Shown here: positions 55,448 through 61,892 of the stretch, piece after piece | How positions within the stretch are numbered: the stretch's first letter is position 1 | How the letters are laid out: each line of letters opens with the position of its first letter | Assembly: GCA_910587295.1 (NCBI GenBank) | Contig: CAJULP010000079.1 | Location: 1 to 61,892, forward strand | Length of the DNA: 61,892 bases | Direction: 5' to 3' | From: an uncultured Lachnospiraceae bacterium | GTDB lineage: Bacteria; Bacillota; Clostridia; Lachnospirales; Lachnospiraceae | The notes under the pieces: model-generated | The model's database searches: none | What the model was told of the DNA's origin: nothing | The model's input: only the letters and a program-made list of their open reading frames with translations | Made by a program: the position numbers and the translations under genes

Positions 55448-55972
55448 TCAAAAAAGCTTACTGATCAGATATTGATAAATCTCCTGATTCTTTTTCTGCC
55501 AGTTGTCGCAAATGGAAATAGCGGTATCCTCGGAGGGCACTGTTAAAGTTATGTTAACCAAATCAGCCCCGTGGTCTTTGGCAATCAGTCTGGCATCGTA
55601 TTCGCCGGATGCATTTTTGCTGTAATTTGCCAGAACGGATGCCTCATTCCGCATGGCAATCTTATGCTGGCGGAAAAAGCCGTCAACATCCGAGCGGATT
55701 CCCTCATTTAATTTACCCCTGAAGAAATTTAGAGTCTCTGTTCCTTCCTCCGTGATGCTAAGGTGTGTCCGGTTGCGGATGGATTTTGCGGTGATCAAGC
55801 CTGCATCGATCAATTCATTGAAGGTCTGCTGCAGAGTAAGAAAGTCTGTATATTCTTTTTCCAGGATAAAATCTCCAATCTGTGCTTTGGTGAGAGGAAA
55901 GTCAACACAGGAAAGCATATAAAGGACGATCAGTTTATAAAGGGTCAGTAAATCTTTTATCAGGTCTTGCAT
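55448..55972 (-). CDS. DUF4364 family protein
   Basis: This is a 174-aa cytoplasmic protein matching the DUF4364 family. The N-terminal winged-helix-like part reads LYKLIVLYMLSCVDFPLTKA, then QQTFNELIDAGLITAKSI and RTHLSITEEGTETLNFF. The C-terminal part is a small alpha/beta domain. This suggests a DNA-binding regulator, but no target is known. Its start overlaps the end of the radical SAM gene by 13 bp, so it is the last gene of the malic enzyme operon. GGAGG precedes the ATG. Confidence 0.85.
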   Translation of the reverse strand: MQDLIKDLLTLYKLIVLYMLSCVDFPLTKAQIGDFILEKEYTDFLTLQQTFNELIDAGLITAKSIRNRTHLSITEEGTETLNFFRGKLNEGIRSDVDGFFRQHKIAMRNEASVLANYSKNASGEYDARLIAKDHGADLVNITLTVPSEDTAISICDNWQKKNQEIYQYLISKLF

Positions 55973-56946
55973 ATTGCAGCCTCCGTTTGGTAAAATTTCC
56001 CCTGATAAGCATCAGTATCCCGCATTTTGCGGTGAAGGGAATTTAATAGGTTCCGTTTGTCGCTGCTAAAAGCAGGGGCAAGTAAGAGGGAGCGTTTGGC
56101 ATCCCCGGTAAGGCGGTGGATTACGATATCCGGCCGCAGATGGGTGATACAAGTGATCAGCGTATCCAAATACAATTCCAGATTATTGATGGTCAAAATT
56201 TCGGGGGATTTTTCGTAAAGCTTTCCCAGATCTGTTCCTTTCAAAATATGAAGAAGCTGCAGTTTGATACCGGAAACAGGCGCCTGGTTTAAATAGGTAA
56301 TAGTGTCAAGTATGTCTGATATAGTTTCACCAGGCAATCCCAGAATCACGTGGGTGATCACGGGAATATCTGCCTTGTGGAGTTTTTGAAGGCTTTTGGC
56401 AAAACAGGAGAGAGGGTAGCCGCGCCTGATGAAGGCAGCCGTACGCTCATGGATTGTCTGCAGTCCCAGCTCCACCCAGACAAATTTCGGTGCGTATTCT
56501 TTTCTTAATCGATCAAGCAGCTTTATTACTTCATCGGGCAGGGCATCGGGCCTTGTGGCAATAGATATCCCGGCACAAGAAGGCTCATTAAGTGCCAGGC
56601 GGTAAAGCCGGTCAAGGTAGGATACCGGGCCGTAAGTGTTGGTATAAGCCTGAAAATAAACAATATACCGCTTGGCAGCGGATTTGCCGGAGATAGATGC
56701 AATGCCATCCAAATAAGCCTGATGAAAGGCGGGCTCGGGATTTTCCCCTATTCGAAAGGGGCTGGCAAATTCCCCGCTGCCGCCGCTGCTGCAAAAGATA
56801 CATCCTCTGGTGTCTAAAGTGCCGTCCCGGTTCGGACAGGTAAAGCCCGCATCAATGGAAACTTTATACAGTTTTTCTCCAAAGGTATTTTTGCAGTAAG
56901 CATTCAAAGAGTAGTAGGGCTTTTGGCACCAAAGATCCCCGGTCAT
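55960..56946 (-). CDS. Radical SAM protein, TIGR01212/YhcC type
   Basis: This is a 328-aa radical SAM enzyme. The iron-sulfur cluster cysteines fall in DAGFTCPNRDGTLDTRGCIF and the following C, with spacing characteristic of the TIGR01212 (YhcC) group. Further family marks are GISIATRPDALPDEV, VWVELGLQTIHERT and HVILGLPGETISDILDT. Its reaction is not settled in general. Its start overlaps the malic enzyme stop by four bases (ATGA), showing translational coupling. Confidence 0.9.
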   Translation of the reverse strand: MTGDLWCQKPYYSLNAYCKNTFGEKLYKVSIDAGFTCPNRDGTLDTRGCIFCSSGGSGEFASPFRIGENPEPAFHQAYLDGIASISGKSAAKRYIVYFQAYTNTYGPVSYLDRLYRLALNEPSCAGISIATRPDALPDEVIKLLDRLRKEYAPKFVWVELGLQTIHERTAAFIRRGYPLSCFAKSLQKLHKADIPVITHVILGLPGETISDILDTITYLNQAPVSGIKLQLLHILKGTDLGKLYEKSPEILTINNLELYLDTLITCITHLRPDIVIHRLTGDAKRSLLLAPAFSSDKRNLLNSLHRKMRDTDAYQGKFYQTEAAICKT

Positions 56947-58097
56947 TTCTGGATATGGGATTTTACTGCCTGGGCAACCACCTGTGCTACCTTCGGGTCA
57001 AAGGCCTCGGGCATGATATTGTTTTCGTTGAGCGCATCGTCAGGGACAAGGGAAGCAATTGCAAAGGCAGCCGCAAGCTTCATTTCTTCCGTGATCTGGG
57101 CAGCCCGTCCTTCTAAAGCTCCTTTGAAAATGCCCGGGAATGCTACTACGTTGTTGACCTGATTAGGGAAATCGCTGCGCCCTGTTCCTACAACCCTTGC
57201 GCCGGCAGCCTTGGCAAGGTCAGGCATGATCTCCGGTACAGGATTTGCCATGGCAAATAAAATGGCGTCATGGTTCATGGATGATACCATTTCTTTCGTG
57301 ACGATACCGGGAGCTGAGACGCCTACGAAAATATCCGCTCCTTTAAGCGCATCAGCAAGAGAACCGGTCTCATTGTCTAAATTGGTGACTTCCGTCATTT
57401 TCTGCTGCATCCAGTTAAGCCCTTGTGTATCTTTGGATACAATGCCTGCTTTGTCGCACATGATAATACGAGGGAAACCGTAGGTAAGAAGTAATTTGGT
57501 AATGGCAACACCCGCGCTTCCCGCACCGTTTATCACTACCCGGCAATCTTCCTTTTTCTTTCCCACAACTTTAAGTGCATTGATGATGCCGGCCAAAACA
57601 ACTATGGCCGTTCCGTGCTGGTCGTCATGGAAAACGGGGATGTTCAGAATTTTTTTCAGCCGCTCCTCAATTTCAAAGCACCTGGGGGCGCTGATATCCT
57701 CAAGGTTGATTCCGCCAAACCCTGGGGCAAGGTATGTGACCGCTTTGATGATCTCTTCGGTATCCTGGGTGTCCAAACAGATAGGAACTGCATTGACGCC
57801 GCCAAATTCTTTGAATAATACGGCTTTTCCCTCCATAACCGGCATTGCGGCGTAAGGGCCGATGTTCCCCAACCCCAAAACGGCGCTTCCGTCGGATATT
57901 ACGGCTACGGTATTGGCTTTCATAGTGTATTTGTACGCCGCTTCCGGATCATTTGCGATAACCTTGCAGGGTTCCGCAACGCCGGGAGTGTAGGCTAAAG
58001 ATAAGTCTTCTCTGGATTTCACAGGAGTCTTGGATATGGTTTCGAGTTTTCCGTTCCATTTTTCATGGAGCATGAGCGCTTTCTCGTTTGTAGTCAT
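56943..58097 (-). CDS. NAD(P)-dependent malic enzyme
   Basis: This is a 384-aa short-form bacterial malic enzyme, which converts malate to pyruvate and CO2 with reduction of NAD(P). Features in order: AYTPGVAEPCK, the catalytic lysine region (YTMKANTVAVISDGSAVLGL), GGINLEDISAPRCFEIE and FHDDQHGTAIV for metal binding, and the Rossmann nucleotide loop INGAGSAGVA. It has the length of the decarboxylating form and lacks the phosphotransacetylase-like C-terminal extension of MaeB. GAGGT precedes the ATG. First gene of a three-gene operon. Confidence 0.93.
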   Translation of the reverse strand: MTTNEKALMLHEKWNGKLETISKTPVKSREDLSLAYTPGVAEPCKVIANDPEAAYKYTMKANTVAVISDGSAVLGLGNIGPYAAMPVMEGKAVLFKEFGGVNAVPICLDTQDTEEIIKAVTYLAPGFGGINLEDISAPRCFEIEERLKKILNIPVFHDDQHGTAIVVLAGIINALKVVGKKKEDCRVVINGAGSAGVAITKLLLTYGFPRIIMCDKAGIVSKDTQGLNWMQQKMTEVTNLDNETGSLADALKGADIFVGVSAPGIVTKEMVSSMNHDAILFAMANPVPEIMPDLAKAAGARVVGTGRSDFPNQVNNVVAFPGIFKGALEGRAAQITEEMKLAAAFAIASLVPDDALNENNIMPEAFDPKVAQVVAQAVKSHIQK

Positions 58098-58149
58098 GAT
58101 TTTTACCTCACTTTGATTCAGTCTGCCGGCAAAAACTGCCGATTTATTT

Positions 58150-58178
58150 ATTTTATAATATTTTGTTTAAGGGTGCAA
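58150..58178 (-). promoter_or_regulatory. Promoter of the malic enzyme operon
   Basis: On the minus strand TTGCAC (58178-58173) and TAAAAT (58155-58150) are separated by 17 bp. A small CGGCA/TGCCG hairpin lies in the leader before the start at 58097. Confidence 0.45.
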
Positions 58179-58187
58179 GAGAAAGGA

Positions 58188-59885
58188 TTATTGTGAAACG
58201 GTATACAATGAATAAAATAGTCCATGCCTGCTGATCAAATTATCAAAAGTACCTTGCTCTGCCACTTTTCCATGGTTCAAAACAATGATCTCGTCATATT
58301 TTTTTAAGATACTTTCATCCAGCCTGTGAGTTACAGTAATGCAGGTAATATCCTTCATTGCTAAAACAGAGTTCATAATTGCATTTGCCGTTATTTCATC
58401 CAATGCGGCAGTAGCTTCATCCATCAGTAAAACGGATGTGTTTTGCAGCAATGCTCTGGCAATGGAAATCCTTTGTTTTTCACCGCCGGATAAAGCCCTC
58501 CCGTTTTCCCCGCAGACGTAATCCATGCCATGATTGGCAAGCAGTCCGGAAAGCCCTGCCGCAAGAAGCGCCGACCGGACTTCCTTGTCAGGGAAATCTT
58601 TGTAAAGTGTGACATTATGATAGATAGTATCGTTAAATACAAATACATTTTGATGCACAAGCGATATTGTTTGAAACAACGAGTCCGGGCGGATATGCCG
58701 CAGCTCGATTTTGTCGAACATAATGCTGCCGTCATAATTGTCATATGTCTGCATTAAAAGATTCAGCAGTGTGGTTTTACCTGAACCGGAACTGCCAACA
58801 ATTGCGTATTTTCGTCCTGGTAAAAAATCAAGATTGATATGGTGTAAAATCTCTTTTTCATTTTCATAGCCAAATGACAGGCTGCGGATAGAAATACCAT
58901 CTGTCAGGGTATGGGGGATTTCCTTGCCATCCACCTCATCCTGTCCGGATAAGAAATCGGATAATTTATCCATGATTGCTATGGCGGCTTTTCTGTTTGC
59001 GATAAGCGCAGGCATTCTTTCCAGCGGGGAAATGACAAATGTGACCAGCTGTAAAAAAACCAATACAATCCCCGGGGTGATCCCGGTTCCGGATACAGCC
59101 ATCCATGCTCCGGCCACGAAAACGCCAAGCCGCATAACTACGCTGGCAGCGGTGCATAACAGATTGATATTTTCCTCGGAATACCGCCTTATAAACTTTA
59201 TATGTTCGATCAGGTTGTTATCTGCTTCAAACCGCTTTTGGATTTCTTTTTCTGCCCGGAAACTTTTTATGACCGGCAGACCGGAGAGGATATCCTTTAT
59301 AATCTCAACATAAGCGGCATTTCCTATGGAAACTTCCTTTTCGGCATTAGCTAGTTTTTTAGCAGGTGGAAGAGATACGATGAGCGGCAAAACGGAAAAC
59401 AATATTGCTATAAGTGTCAGCGCAGGACTGTACCACAGCATTAAAATGAGTGCGCCAATAAAGCTTACACTGATATCGGCAATGGTAAGGATGCTGTCAA
59501 GGTAGTAGTCTTCAATTGTGCGCATATCGTTTGTTAAAGCGGATATCAGATTTCCTGTATTTTCATTGGATAGTGCGCCGATTTTCTTAGATAATATTTT
59601 GTCAAAAACACTGGCTTTGTATTGAGTCATTGCCGTTTGGAGAAATTTGGGCCTTGCCGTGCGGAACACGAAATACGCAGCCATAAAAACCGCAAAAGTT
59701 ACAGTGGCGGTCAGTGTTACAAAAGTAAGCGATGTGGGGTCTTTGCCGGCCGCAATATCAATTATTTTCTGGAGCAGCCAGGAAACGATCAAGTTATATA
59801 TACTGAGAATCACGATAGATGTAATTGCAATGGCAAGCCATGTTTTGCTATGTAAAAACAGCTGATGTCTTAATTGTTTTTTCAT
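58188..59885 (-). CDS. ABC exporter, fused membrane and ATPase domains
   Basis: This is a 565-aa half-transporter. Six membrane helices occupy the first 300 residues. The ATPase domain then shows Walker A (VGSSGSGKTTLLN), Q-loop (LVHQNVFVF), signature (LSGGEKQRISIARALL), Walker B (VLLMDEAT) and the switch histidine (TVTHRLDE). It probably works as a homodimer, since no partner gene is adjacent. AGGAGG precedes the ATG. The long leader has a good promoter with LytTR-like repeats upstream, so expression may answer to a peptide or cell-density signal. The exported substrate is unknown. Confidence 0.92.
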   Translation of the reverse strand: MKKQLRHQLFLHSKTWLAIAITSIVILSIYNLIVSWLLQKIIDIAAGKDPTSLTFVTLTATVTFAVFMAAYFVFRTARPKFLQTAMTQYKASVFDKILSKKIGALSNENTGNLISALTNDMRTIEDYYLDSILTIADISVSFIGALILMLWYSPALTLIAILFSVLPLIVSLPPAKKLANAEKEVSIGNAAYVEIIKDILSGLPVIKSFRAEKEIQKRFEADNNLIEHIKFIRRYSEENINLLCTAASVVMRLGVFVAGAWMAVSGTGITPGIVLVFLQLVTFVISPLERMPALIANRKAAIAIMDKLSDFLSGQDEVDGKEIPHTLTDGISIRSLSFGYENEKEILHHINLDFLPGRKYAIVGSSGSGKTTLLNLLMQTYDNYDGSIMFDKIELRHIRPDSLFQTISLVHQNVFVFNDTIYHNVTLYKDFPDKEVRSALLAAGLSGLLANHGMDYVCGENGRALSGGEKQRISIARALLQNTSVLLMDEATAALDEITANAIMNSVLAMKDITCITVTHRLDESILKKYDEIIVLNHGKVAEQGTFDNLISRHGLFYSLYTVSQ

Positions 59886-60145
59886 TATAATTCCTCCTGA
59901 TCAATGTTTCACATAAAAATTCAGCCGCAGGGAAAAATTCCTTACGACCGAATATCAGGGCATAATAATCTATAATGAAATGATGCACCATATGATCAGT
60001 GAAAAGAATATTTACTTTCCTGCGAGGCGGCACAACAAATAGACGGTAGTCTCAACCGGGATAATGTATCCGAAAACTATTATTATGCCTAATATTTTTT
60101 AGCAGGAAATGTAAATCATCCTTTCACCCCTTTCGTTTTTTTAAA
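59886..60145 (-). other. Long untranslated leader of the ABC exporter
   Basis: About 250 nt separate the promoter from the exporter start. GAAAGGGGTG near the 5' end is followed by ATG and a six-codon frame (MIYISC, then stop). A 61-codon frame from GTG at 60033 to 59848 overlaps the exporter start but lacks a ribosome site and resembles nothing I know. The leader may be regulatory, or may hold a decayed small gene. Confidence 0.35.
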
Positions 60146-60174
60146 TTATATCATTTCCGAGACGGGTTTTCAAT
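60146..60174 (-). promoter_or_regulatory. Promoter of the ABC exporter
   Basis: On the minus strand TTGAAA (60174-60169) and a consensus TATAAT (60151-60146) are separated by 17 bp. Confidence 0.65.
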
Positions 60175-60175
60175 C

Positions 60176-60205
60176 TTTACATGAAGATTTTCATGCTTTA
60201 CATGG
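60176..60205. promoter_or_regulatory. LytTR-like direct repeats between divergent promoters
   Basis: The 9-bp unit CTTTACATG occurs at 60176-60184 and 60197-60205, with 12 bp between the units and a 21-bp period. This is the spacing used by LytTR (AgrA/VirR-type) regulators. Read on the minus strand, CATGTAAAG repeats end one base upstream of the exporter's -35 box. No LytTR gene is in the window. Confidence 0.5.
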
Positions 60206-60226
60206 TGAAGAGAATATGGTATCCTA
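60198..60226 (+). promoter_or_regulatory. Promoter of the DegV gene
   Basis: TTTACA (60198-60203) and TATCCT (60221-60226) are separated by 17 bp. The -35 lies inside the second LytTR-like repeat, so binding there would affect both directions. Confidence 0.45.
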
Positions 60227-60289
60227 ATGTAGTAATAAAAACTACATAGAGTGGTTATCATAAAAATACTAATGGTTTTGGAGGACGAT

Positions 60290-61126
60290 ATGAGTTATAA
60301 GATTATAGCGGACAGTTGTTGTGAATTTCCGGAAGAATACAGGAAAGATCCAAGGTTTCAGAGCATACCGCTTGAACTGATGGTGGAAGAGGAAGTCATT
60401 ATAGACGATGAGACCTTTGACCAGGCCGATTTCCTTAGAAAGGTTGCGGCTTCCCCTAAATGTCCTAAGTCTGCATGTCCTTCTCCTGAGAAGTACATGG
60501 AAGCATACCGGACAGAAGCGGAAAATGTTTTTGTATTTACGTTGTCCTCCAAATTAAGCGGCAGCCATAACAGTGCGGAGCTAGGAAAGAAGCTTTATCA
60601 TGAAAAGTATGGCGACAAAAATATTTATGTATGTGATTCCCAGTCAGCGAGCTGTGGGGAGACGCAGCTTGCAATGAAGGCGGCGCAGTGGTCGGAAGAA
60701 GGTCTTTCATTTGAGGAGATCTGTAAAAAGCTTGCCAGCTACCGGGATCATATGAATACTTATTTTGTGTTGGATAATCTGGAAACCCTTCGCAAAAACG
60801 GAAGGCTTTCCGGGGTTAAGGCGCTGGTCGCATCCACGCTTAGCATTAAGCCTGTGATGGGTGCGGATACCGGGGAAATCATCCAATTAGGGCAGAGTAT
60901 AGGGATAAAGAAAGCCCTGGCAAAAATGGCGGAGATCGTGGCAAAGGAAGCCGTCCATCCGGAAGAAAAAATGCTGATGATCACCCACTGCAACTGTAAA
61001 GACCGCGCAGAAAGCGTGAAAAAGATGATTCTGGAGAAGATTAAGGTAAAAGGCACCCTTGTGATGGATACCAAAGGAGTCAGCAGTATGTATGCCAATG
61101 ACGGCGGAGTGATTGTTACACTGTAA
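60290..61126 (+). CDS. DegV-family fatty-acid-binding protein
   Basis: This is a 278-aa DegV/FakB-type protein, which holds a fatty acid for phosphorylation by FakA. Visible features are the N-terminal IIADSCCEFPEEY (usual form TDSxxDLP), SPEKYMEAYR, the lipid-contact VFTLSSKLSGSHNSAELGKK and the C-terminal HCNCKDRAE followed by GGVIVTL. It is of normal family length. GGAGGACG before the ATG at 60290 fixes the start. No fakA gene is near. Clostridia usually have several such proteins with different fatty-acid preferences. Confidence 0.92.
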   Translation: MSYKIIADSCCEFPEEYRKDPRFQSIPLELMVEEEVIIDDETFDQADFLRKVAASPKCPKSACPSPEKYMEAYRTEAENVFVFTLSSKLSGSHNSAELGKKLYHEKYGDKNIYVCDSQSASCGETQLAMKAAQWSEEGLSFEEICKKLASYRDHMNTYFVLDNLETLRKNGRLSGVKALVASTLSIKPVMGADTGEIIQLGQSIGIKKALAKMAEIVAKEAVHPEEKMLMITHCNCKDRAESVKKMILEKIKVKGTLVMDTKGVSSMYANDGGVIVTL

Positions 61127-61178
61127 AGATGCGCTGGGTTACTGCATCCAATACAACCTCCTGGCCAATATGAAATCC

Positions 61179-61604
61179 CTATTTCAAATGATTCATGTTG
61201 AAATCTTCATTTTTTAAACTGCGGTAACGCCTGCCTTTTTGTGCCGTAAATTTCAGCACGCAGTAATCGGGATCCGTTACGCCGCCGGGGTAATACATGG
61301 TGTCGCCGTCCTGCCATAGTTCTTGTTTGATATCCAAATCCTGCAAGACCTCCATCATTCCAATCAGCATGATGCCCTCATAGCAAAAGGGCCCCCGCTG
61401 ATAAAAGTAAAGGCTTGCTTTAGGGTTTTTCAGATACTGCTGTGTGCGCATAGATGATGTGTTGGTTGAGAGGTAAAAGCAGTTCCCGTCTATCTTGCGG
61501 GGCGTAAACATGGCTTTGATGTTGGGAAAGCCTTCCCCGTCCACGGAAGATACGAATGCTGTCTTTTGTTTCCTGATAAATTCAATCAGATGCTTTCTCG
61601 TCAT
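61179..61604 (-). CDS. Pyridoxamine 5'-phosphate oxidase-like FMN-binding protein
   Basis: This is a 141-aa small split-barrel protein. FVSSVDGEGFPNIKAMFTPR, FYLSTNTSSMRTQQYLKNPK and ASLYFYQRG match the PNPOx-like family that binds flavin or a related cofactor. It is too short and too divergent to be a true PdxH. GGGGGA lies upstream of the ATG. Function is not known; proteins of this type in Clostridia are often called general stress or heme/flavin proteins. Confidence 0.88.
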   Translation of the reverse strand: MTRKHLIEFIRKQKTAFVSSVDGEGFPNIKAMFTPRKIDGNCFYLSTNTSSMRTQQYLKNPKASLYFYQRGPFCYEGIMLIGMMEVLQDLDIKQELWQDGDTMYYPGGVTDPDYCVLKFTAQKGRRYRSLKNEDFNMNHLK

Positions 61605-61892
61605 GTGATCAATCCCCCTTTTCTGCTTTGGTGAGAGTATCTAATATTCTGCCAGGAAAATGATGGCCTGGCGGCTGCTGATTCGGATATTGCTTTCCAT
61701 ATCGGCTTTTCCAATTGCGTCATATCAGAATAGTTCTATATAGAATAATTATATTGTACCAAACCGCTAGCGCGGTGGCTAGCCCTAGGTACGTGATTCC
61801 ACTACTTTTTCAAAATTTTTTCGTTTTCTCAAAATAAAAGTAGCAGTTTTTTGGTTTATGTTGTATTGTTGAGTTACCACACACAACTGCAA
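61605..61892. other. Non-coding end of the window
   Basis: No gene is seen. It holds the 12-bp palindrome TTCTATATAGAA, a hairpin ACCGC-TAGC-GCGGT (61763-61776) in a 22-bp stretch with three CTAG tetramers (61767, 61779, 61785), and an inverted repeat CTACTTTT / AAAAGTAG followed by six Ts that could act as a terminator for a gene beyond the window. Confidence 0.4.

Noticed and set aside
59848..60033. 61-residue reading frame on the minus strand before the ABC exporter, considered as a peptide precursor.
   Set aside because: It has no ribosome site, no leader or cleavage motif, and it overlaps the exporter start. I mention it only within the leader.
61775..61795. GGCTAGCCCTAGGTAC resembles parts of widely used synthetic promoters.
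   Set aside because: The match is short and interrupted, no -35 box precedes it, and the surrounding sequence is ordinary genomic DNA.
1..61892. CRISPR arrays, tRNA and rRNA genes.
   Set aside because: Reading both strands showed no regularly spaced repeat-spacer array, no cloverleaf with TTCGA-type loops, and no rRNA signature sequences.

Overview
The window reads as the chromosome of a gut-type Clostridia bacterium, most likely Lachnospiraceae. The signs are strong AGGAGG-type ribosome sites, LplA/LplB/LplC-style carbohydrate ABC systems with YesM/YesN or AraC control, DUF4364, DUF5722, DUF5703 and TIGR01212-type proteins, and large serine recombinases in tandem. This assignment rests on gene content and protein style; no rRNA or tRNA gene was found. 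Function calls come from reading motifs, without database searches.

Bases 1-12500 look like an accreted mobile island. A possible IS21-type end (1-96) abuts a broken serine recombinase (97-1503). A sugar ABC operon with a LacI regulator follows (1918-6425), then a small DUF6870-like protein and three serine recombinases in tandem (7032-12002). The middle one has lost its catalytic serine. A 31-bp palindromic motif (29/31 identical) lies downstream of both the broken recombinase and the last intact one. The second copy sits exactly where a polysaccharide deacetylase gene has been cut, which suggests two related elements inserted in series with the sugar operon as cargo.

12500-25100 holds a TetR-MMPL-heptad-repeat lipoprotein export module with twin palindromic operators, a HelD-type helicase fused to a domain resembling the N-terminal part of GH31 glycosidases, a hemerythrin fused to an extra domain, a membrane-anchored transglutaminase-like protein and an XRE regulator.

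25100-47550 is carbohydrate territory. One locus has an AraC regulator, a uroporphyrinogen-decarboxylase-family methyltransferase-like protein, L-rhamnose mutarotase, an LplABC transporter, a DUF5703 glycosidase and a YesMN two-component pair. A second has a membrane-anchored AraC regulator, an LplABC transporter, a GH2 enzyme with the N-x-K signature of beta-glucuronidases, an MFS carrier and a GH43-like enzyme. All three ABC operons in the window have a terminator-like hairpin between the binding-protein gene and the first permease gene. That is a simple way to make more binding protein than permease.

47600-61892 is mostly housekeeping and accessory: a DUF362 ferredoxin, RarA, a DUF5722 barrel protein, GNAT, a decayed nuclease-like gene, an ion permease, a malic enzyme/radical SAM/DUF4364 operon, an ABC exporter behind LytTR-like repeats, DegV and an FMN-binding protein. 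The most unusual non-coding object is a 440-bp nested palindrome (52320-52759). It contains two 58-bp cores in inverted orientation, each held in the loop of a different long hairpin.
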